Below, one piece after another: positions 57,146 to 64,000 of a DNA stretch of 64,000 nt. A program made the translations under genes and the position numbers. The DNA lies in the NCBI GenBank assembly GCA_963920525.1, contig OY986438.1, positions 122,054,920-122,118,919 on the forward strand, given 5' to 3'. Under the pieces are notes generated by a model. That model was not told where the DNA came from, did not search any database, and was given only the letters and a program-made list of their open reading frames with translations. Position 1 is the stretch's first letter, and every line of letters starts with the position of its first letter. Source of the stretch: Dichetophora obliterata (taxonomy: Eukaryota > Arthropoda > Insecta > Diptera > Sciomyzidae).

Positions 57146-58682
57146 CTTTGATTTAAAAAAAAAACAAAAAAATAATAATCTTGGCATATTCTATACACAC
57201 CTTTCAAAAAAAAAATCAGGGTTAAAAACTATAAAATTGATGAAATTTGGATGCACATATTAAAATCTAATATTTTTATATTGAAATAAAAAAGTTGAAA
57301 GATTTTATCTGTATTGGTTCTTAAGAAATAAATCAGCAAAAATGTGCATTATTTTCATTATTATTATCATAATTTTTTCATTTTTAAACCCCCCTAACTT
57401 GCGAAATAAATTAGCGAGTCAACAAAATTTTTGATAATTTTTTCAGAATTTTTAAAAAAAGGTTGAGACACCGATTTGCTGTTTTGTTTTGTTTTTACCC
57501 TATAGTAATTATTTTGAAATTTAGTTAATTTTAAAATAACATATTTTTTTGTTAAAAGGAAACATTATTAGCTATTCCAAAAGAAATAAAATTAAGTACA
57601 TTTTAAAATAACATGTTTTGCTGCGAAACAATGTCTGACAAATCCTATGCAGATCCTCCGATACATCGAAAATATCGATGTACGAATCAAAGAAATATAT
57701 CGATGTATTTTTGCCACTAACATCCTTAAGCTTCTACCGAAAAAAATTGAAATTTTAAAAGCATAATTTTCAAAACTACGGAAAAATGTTTGCGTTTGAG
57801 TGATTTTCCAAAAAAATATATATGAAAAAATGCATTGGACTTTTTTTTTAAACGCAGTTCTTACTCACGAGCTTCCTACTTCATTTACATATGGACGGAC
57901 AGTTGTTTAGATGTTCAGGTCTGGAAAGCGTTTCAAAATTTCTTTGACTCTGAAAAAACGCCTAACATAAATTTATACTTTATGTTGACTTTGCCTATTT
58001 CAAGACTGTTTCTTATTTTTTTTGTCTTGTTGTTGTTTCTGTTCTTACAACTTGCTGTTCAATATATTGCTACAAAAGCTGTATCCTTGAGCGAAGAATA
58101 TAAGTATTTCACTAACAAAAACAGCAGTAACATACTGAGTATAAGAAATTGCAATCAGCAGCAAGGACGAACTGCAGGTCTTTGTATAAAGGAGCTGCTT
58201 CAGTTTTTGCATGGCATTCAAATAAAGTAAAATTCTGAAAATATAAACAAAAAAAAAAAAGCATATCTGTGATATACGAGTGCACGTAACGGTTGAAAGT
58301 AATAATAAAGCTTTTTGCTTTTAAACAAAACCCACAAACACGCATGCATGCAACAGCCGAAGTTTCTTCAAAACCAAATTGAATTGAACATAGATACACT
58401 GGAAAAATCTACATGTCTTTATTGGGGGTGAAACAAACAATAGGCTGTGCTGAAACATATGACTTCTTTAGAGGCCACCTCGGTTACCTACTTTTTGCTT
58501 TGGTGTTGATCAAGCTTAACTCTCTCTTTCTCTCATTGTTATAAATGCTAGCAAACAGAGAGCACTGCAGTAAAACAAACTGTATGAAGAATGCAATAAC
58601 TGCACTAACACAGTTAAGTTGAAATTGATCTATCACCTTGGCTAATAACCATTGAAATATAATTTTTCTGTGTAGTTTATGT
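57146..58682. other. No firm gene
   Basis: AT-rich DNA. A 131-codon plus-strand frame at 57835-58230 has one hydrophobic segment (ISRLFLIFFVLLLFLFLQ) but no start context or homology I can recognise, and it is not called. CGAT-rich palindromes occur near 57660-57710. Confidence 0.35.
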
Positions 58683-59053
58683 CAGTGGTTCTCAACTGGT
58701 GAGGCGCACCTCCCTTGGGGGCGTGAGCCATTTCCAGGGGGGCGCCAGAAATTTTTAACAGAAAAATCTTCTGATTTCTCACTTTAACTCCCTCTACGAG
58801 GAATTCAAACGATATTTCGTCACAAAACTGGAAATCGAAGTTAGTTCGTGACCCATTTATTGCTAATGTTAGGCTACTTCCTCAAAATGTCCAAGACGAT
58901 GCATTAGAGCTGAAGTGTGATGCTCTCTTAAAAATTTTTACGAATTTTGGTTAAAACACCGCTTATTTTATCCTCTGCATAGTGCAGCTACGTTTCGTCT
59001 TTTAGTTCAGTTTGCCTACACATATTTGCTTAAGTCACGTTTCTCAGCTTTAT
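58683..59053 (+). pseudogene. hAT transposon remnant (left TIR plus C-terminal transposase fragment)
   Basis: The left end CAGTGGTTCTCAACTGGTGA is a classical hAT terminus. From about 58777 the plus strand reads HFNSLYEEFKRYFV. After a frameshift it reads VRDPFIANVRLLPQNVQD, DALELKCDALLKIFT, and in another frame ATFRLLVQFAYTYLLKS and RFSALL. These are the last blocks of hAT transposases of the ZBED/SCAND3-like type, ending in the dimerisation region (normally TTYLCE.GFSAL). The N-terminal half is deleted and the right TIR is absent. It breaks off beside a helitron-type terminus at 59060. Confidence 0.75.
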
Positions 59054-59059
59054 TATATA

Positions 59060-59260
59060 CTAGTTGATATACCCAGTGTTACTTGGTAGTTCGTATAAAT
59101 AATTATTATCATGCTTTATTAGCTTTTAACTTATTGATGATTTATTAAACAAAAAGATAAAAGTAAATGATTTGAAATTATCGCATATTCATTCACCACT
59201 TGAAAATTTGAAACAATTTTAGATTAAAAAATTTCTTATAATATACTTTTTGAAAAATAA
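59060..59260 (-). mobile_element. Helitron/helentron-type 3' terminus
   Basis: Read on the minus strand the sequence ends AACACTGGGTATATCAACTAG then T, matching the ends at 14361 and 31719 with two changes. The hairpin upstream is weak here. The other end of this element was not found; the retrotransposon at 59581 may have inserted into it. Confidence 0.55.
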
Positions 59261-59580
59261 TAACTGTGCTTAAATTAGATCTAGACTTCTTCAGTTGGTA
59301 TCAATTCATAATAGAAGTGCACGCACATACAGGACATTTAGAAAATCGAAAAATTGAGTACAAATAAGAAACTAAGTTCTTTTACAGTACAATGAAAAAT
59401 AAATTCTAACAATATTGAATTAATTAGAGATAACAACAAATTATTTTTTTCTTAAGCTTAGTAAAACGTAAATAGTGAACATCAATAATAAAACATGAAA
59501 AAAATAGTAAAATCCATTTAATTAGCTTAAAAATACTAAGTAAGAAATAATAAATTTTAGAGAATAAAAATAAGATAAGA

Positions 59581-62400
59581 TTAAGTAGTAGAAAAGTGAG
59601 AAAAAATTGATTGCCTAAAAGTTTCCCTCCTCGAGATTTCTCTTATTCTACGAGGCAATGCATTCCACAGTCTTACAGCATTAATGAAAAAGAGATTTTA
59701 ACTGATTAGAGAGCTATGTCTGGGGATAATTAGTAAGTTACATCTCCTAGATAAGCTAAATTGCAGTTTTTCGTAGAGATAATGAGGTGTTTTAGTGTGA
59801 ATGATTTTATGGATGTAAATACAATTTCTAGCGTGCAAATAATCATTCAAACTACAACCAAGTATTGCATTTCTAAAGCTAGAAAGATGGTCAAACTTGT
59901 TTAACCCATACACAAAACGTGTGGCATAATTAAAAGCAACATTAAGTTTCAGCAGAGACGATGAATCAAGTTTACTGTAAACTACTTCAGAGTATGTTAT
60001 GACGGGCATGATAAGTTGTTGGACTAGTAATTTTTTTAATTCAATAGTGCATAAGTTGGCGGACATTCTCAAGTTACGTAGGATATAATAAACTTTTTGG
60101 ACAACATTATTAACATGATCAGTACAAGAAAGGAACGAATTCATACAAAAACCAAGGTTTACAATTTTCGTAACAATATTAAGCTTGTTTGTACCAATAT
60201 ATAATTCAGGAACAGCATTTAACATAGTTCTATTTTTACATATTGGTAGAACATACGATTTAGCAGCATTTAATTGAAGACCATTACAACAAGCCCATTG
60301 ATGTATGTTACTAAGATCTTCATTCAATCTACCAGAGAATTCATTCAAGCATTCAATTCTACCAGAGAGATAAAGTTGGATATCGTCTGCATAGGCATGA
60401 AGAGAAGCATGTTTGCAGACAGAAAAGATGTCATTAATAAAAATTGAGAAAAGAAGCGGACCTAGAATCGAGCCTTGTGGAACACCGCTTAAGACGAGCT
60501 TATGGTGGGAAAAGTTGTGGCCAACTTTCACTCTTTGAGATCTATTTGACAAATAACTGGAGATTAAGTTAACTGCACTAAAAGAAAACCCAAACATATA
60601 CCTAAGTTTTTGGCATAGAAATGAGTGATTAACTTTGTCAAAAGCCTTAGAAAAATCAAGTAGGCAAAGTAAGGACAATAACCCTGCATCAAATTGAGGT
60701 CTTATATCATCAAAGACCTTAACAACGGCCGAAGCACACCCATGCCCCCGCCGAAAACCAGATTGATAAGGAGACAAGAGATTATTCCTGACCAAAAAAT
60801 AATTAATTTGGAGACTAATAAGTTTTTCAAATACCTTAGATAAAGAGGACAATATACTTATTGGCCTAAAATCATTAGGTCCAGAAGGGTTAGATTTTTT
60901 AGCCACGGGCAAGACAGTTGCAATTTTCCATACACTCGGGAATGAAGAAGATATAAAGCAGTGGTTAATAATGTGCGTTAGTGGACGTATAATATGCGGA
61001 AGAATGAGCTTTATAAATTTTATGGGAATACCATCTTCACCCAAAGCATTTGACTTAATCTGCATCACACAATTCCCAACATCAAGTTCACTAACAGGTG
61101 TGAACTCAAACAAGAACGGAGCACGCAAACTACCAAAAGAAGTAATATTATTACTTAAAGGTGCAGTATTATCAACAAAAAAATCATTCAATAAGTCTGG
61201 GTGAATATTGCAAGGAGGGGAATTATTTTTTCTCACTCCAAGATTCCGTATATTGCTCCATAAAGTTTTAGTAGAAAGGGACAGATTAAGTTTGGCAGTG
61301 AAATAACGGGTCTTAGACTGCCTTGTTAGTTGAACAGATTCGTTCCTGGCCAACCTATAACTTTCCCAGTTTGCAGATGAGGGTGCTCTTCTCCAAAGCT
61401 TGTGTAATCTATTCCTCTTTTTTATAGCATTGAGAATATTCTGAGATAACCAAGGGCAAGATGAATTTTTTAAGGCAATTGTTCTCAAAGGAACATGTTT
61501 CTCAAATAGATATTTAACAGGGGTTGTAAGAGAACAAAGCTTATCATCAACTGAGCTATAATGCCAGCAGTCATTAAATGATATTAAAGACAAATCATGA
61601 AACATATTAGGATAATTGATATTTTTATAATCACGGTACGAGAAAGAAGTAGAAGAGACATGACGAGACATATTTATATTTAACGAGCAGAAAATTAAAT
61701 CGTGATCGGAAACAAACAACAGTTGATCAAATAGTGAAACGAGCGATAGGTCAGATACAATAAAATAATCTAAAAGACTTGGAGTAGCATTAGGACAGAA
61801 ACGAGTTGGTTCAGTTGTGTTTACTATAGATAACCCGGCCAATGATATCTTATCCGTCAACAATTGTCGATAGGAATCATTCGTTAAAAGATTTATATTA
61901 AAATCTCCGCACATTAAAATTACATCATGATTTAGATTATAGTTTAGCAAATCTGTGAACAAGGGATCAACAGAATTACACTTATGAGGATTATATACAC
62001 AAGACAACAAAATTTTTGTGCAGTTATCCGAAATACTAATATTGATAAACTCAATTCCAGGACCTATAGATTTGTTTAGAATTTTAGCATTCAAATTAAC
62101 TTTACAATAAACAGCAACACCACCCCCTTTTTTACAAAATCTATCATTTCTAAACACATTATAACTATTAATATCACAAATTGAATCACATATATTACTT
62201 GACAACCACGTTTCAGAAACACAAATAATATCAACTAACGAATCATTAAAAATATGTTTTATGTAATCAAGTTTCGCCATGTTAAGACTACGAGCATTGA
62301 AATGAATAATATTAAGCCCCCCATGTTGCCTACACAAAACATGAACTAGAGATTTTAAATTTTCATTAGTGCCAAAAGACGAATTACTAGGGTCAGTCAT
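59581..62400 (-). pseudogene. APE endonuclease-reverse transcriptase ORF with a single internal stop
   Basis: From ATG 62400 (MTDPSNSSFG) the frame is open for 900 codons. An APE endonuclease domain (residues about 30-250) shows LNIIHFNARSL, ICVSETWLS, KGGGVAVYCK, LMCGDFNINL, PSLLDYFIV and SDHDLIF. The RT domain shows GEDGIPIKFIK, DFRPISILSSLSKVFEKL, YQSGFRRGHGCASAVVK, LLDFSKAFDKVNH, SGVPQGSILGPLLFSIFIND and the catalytic HAYADDIQLYL. A TAA at 59698-59700 interrupts the frame after RHSSLIS. Beyond it the same frame continues (NLFFINAVRLWNALPRRI) to a TAA at 59581-59583. All catalytic motifs are intact, and one base change separates it from a complete ORF2. It could be a young copy or retain partial activity. 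Confidence 0.9.
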
Positions 62401-62451
62401 TGCAAGTAGATAGAGGAAAGAAAAATTCAGGCAAATAAATTCTAGAAACAA
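59581..62451 (-). mobile_element. CR1/L2-like non-LTR retrotransposon, near-complete ORF2
   Basis: Coding region of endonuclease plus reverse transcriptase with flanking AT-rich untranslated sequence on both sides (limits uncertain). No ORF1 was recognised upstream. The region between 62452 and the MITE at 62650 is AT-rich and may be its 5' UTR. Confidence 0.75.
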
Positions 62452-62649
62452 AAAACAAATAGAAAAATAATAGGAGTAAAACGAAAAAGTTATATCACAA
62501 AGACATCACAACAAAAAAAAAAAAACTTTTTAATTTAAGGAAAAGTTTGAAATTTTCTAATCCAAAAAGGATTACTTTTTAAACCGAAAAAAGTTTAAAA
62601 TTTTGAGAATGCATGATCGCAAAAAAAAATATTAAAAAAACATAAACAC

Positions 62650-63081
62650 TAGAGTGGGGCGATTAGTATGGAAGGAAATAGTGCTAATGGGCGCTTCGCG
62701 TTTCTGATTCTTGGGATTGTACTGAGGAAAAAAGTCCACGAGACCAGTGAAAATCGAGCTTCCAGATTTTGACTTGCAGTTTTTTCTCAGACTTTTGTCA
62801 CGTTTTTTTTGGATATTTTGGCCTATAACAGCCAAACCATTGAGATTTTTGTCTTAGTATTGGATCGAAAATCTCAATGGTCCAAAAAAAAAAAAAAAAA
62901 AAATCCAAAAAATATCAAAAAAAAAAAAACGTGACAAAAGACTGAGAAAAAACTGCAAGTCAAAATCTGGAAGCTCGATTTTCACCGTAGACGTATGGTC
63001 TAGCGGACTTTTTTGCTTAGTACAATCCCAAGAATCAGAAACGCGAAGTGCCCATTTTGATGTTCAAATTGCCCCACCCTA
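62650..63081. mobile_element. Foldback MITE, hAT-like ends, 8-bp target duplication
   Basis: ATAAACAC at 62642-62649 and 63082-63089 flanks TAGAGTGGGGC on the left and its inverse (minus strand TAGGGTGGGGC) on the right. Arms of about 190 bp match in inverted orientation (for example ATCGAGCTTCCAGATTTTGA). A(19) and A(13) runs sit near the centre. Termini resemble 3810-5899 and 46035-46343. Confidence 0.88.
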
Positions 63082-63116
63082 ATAAACACATTAACTTAAA
63101 ATCAAATTTTTCAATG

Positions 63117-63187
63117 ACCATTTCTTAATTTGAACCCAAGTCCTCTCGTCTGCCGGCCGATATCTTACCCACTCGCCTATCGCAGTT
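63117..63187 (-). repeat. tRNA-like SINE head
   Basis: On the minus strand, GATAGGCGAGTGGGTAAGAT (box-A-like) and ACTTGGGTTCAAATTAAG (box-B-like), about 40 bp apart. The cloverleaf is incomplete. Confidence 0.5.
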
Positions 63188-64000
63188 TAAAACAATGTTT
63201 TTCTAGTTTTTTTGTTCTATTTTTACATTAAGATTTTAAAAAAAATTTGTCTGATCATTTAAAAATTTTTTTAACGTATAAATTACTTGAAAGTTATTTT
63301 TACTTAATTTAAAACGCATAGCTAAAAATAATGTTTGTTCAGCCTAGCTTAATTTTTAAACCGAAACAAGTGCGCTTTTTAAGTATCTAAATTTAATTTG
63401 CTTGTGGAAAATTCTGACTCTCGTCTTAACACATCCAGGCTTACAGCGTTGTGTTCGCAATATGGTTTAAAAAATTGATGATATGTCAAAAGTATGTTTA
63501 CAGTTCTATCTCTTAGGGCCATTTTGTTCACAAAGGGCATAAATATGATTTAATTCGGGGATAACTATCTCTAGGTTATTTTTATACCAAGCGTATAAAT
63601 CGGGAGATAAAAAAGTGGTTTTGTTGACATTTTATCTCGACATTATGCTTAGAGCATAAATTCGCTCTCAGTTTATATCGATTTCCATTGGAATGTTAGA
63701 GTGTTGGTCATTAATTAAAAAATGTGTGGGGATTTTTGGTTTATTTTTGCGAATTTGAGGGTTAGAGTGAACACTTGGTAAAAATGGATCGCTGATTTTG
63801 CATCTGATGTCAGAATTTCAAAATTCTAAAATTTTTCTACACAGGGCTGCCAACTAAACATTTTTTTAAGAAAGAATTTTAAACATGAAGAAACAGTATT
63901 GGGGGTTACTTCTTTCGAATCTGGTGTCAGAATTTTAAAATTCAAGATGGCGGATAGAGTTGCCACCTAATTTCTTGTTTATTTATGCGAATTCAACTCT
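63188..64000. other. No gene; diverged duplication near the window end
   Basis: ATCTGRTGTCAGAATTT occurs near 63800 and 63920, suggesting an old tandem copy of about 120 bp. Nothing else is recognised. Confidence 0.35.

Noticed and set aside
57835..58230. 131-codon membrane-protein gene
   Set aside because: One hydrophobic run in T-rich DNA and nothing else recognisable; no start context or splice support.

Overview
The window is AT-rich, intron-bearing animal DNA and almost certainly comes from a higher fly (Diptera, Brachycera). The support is a DUF1091-type secreted-protein gene with three short introns, a mauritiana-type mariner, helentron remnants and tRNA-derived SINEs. Species cannot be fixed from sequence alone. 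No prokaryotic features, rRNA genes, CRISPR arrays or convincing functional tRNA genes were seen.

Host coding sequence is sparse and lies on the minus strand. The only complete gene I can support is at 24333-25138 (four exons, 196 aa, predicted secreted). Three further stretches look like 3'-terminal coding exons, each with a splice acceptor and a stop: 531-995, 53473-53658 and 56978-57145. I do not recognise their products. A coding-looking, frameshifted segment at 37595-37966 is also unidentified.

The rest is a dense, nested transposon landscape. Non-LTR retrotransposons (APE/RT type, CR1/L2/Jockey-like) lie at 8056-10061 (+), 16957-19557 (+), 19558-20400 (-), 34622-36255 (-) and 59581-62451 (-). 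The last is nearly intact, with one nonsense codon near the C-terminus. An intact 345-aa mariner transposase with all three catalytic aspartates (26814-27851) sits inside a foldback element. A Sola-like DNA transposon with matching ends and a 4-bp target duplication spans 43473-46780. Helitron/helentron remains include a Helitron-like N domain (about 7.6-7.8 kb), a helicase plus APE endonuclease (48.6-50.0 kb) and three shared 3' termini. hAT-like pieces, two older mariner/Tc1-type fragments and several tRNA-like SINEs complete the set.

Non-autonomous foldback elements are the most distinctive feature. One at 3810-5899 is a giant inverted repeat with arms of about 0.8 kb and an 8-bp target duplication. 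The block at 37.2-42.4 kb is a set of nested elements: an outer element with TTA flanks holds a long-TIR element, which holds a 2.36-kb insertion flanked by an 8-bp duplication, which in turn carries a composite minisatellite. The long-TIR element has a sister copy without the insertion at 54693-55507, and the lengths agree closely once the insertion is removed. The window is therefore mainly a record of successive insertions into a gene-poor or intronic region.
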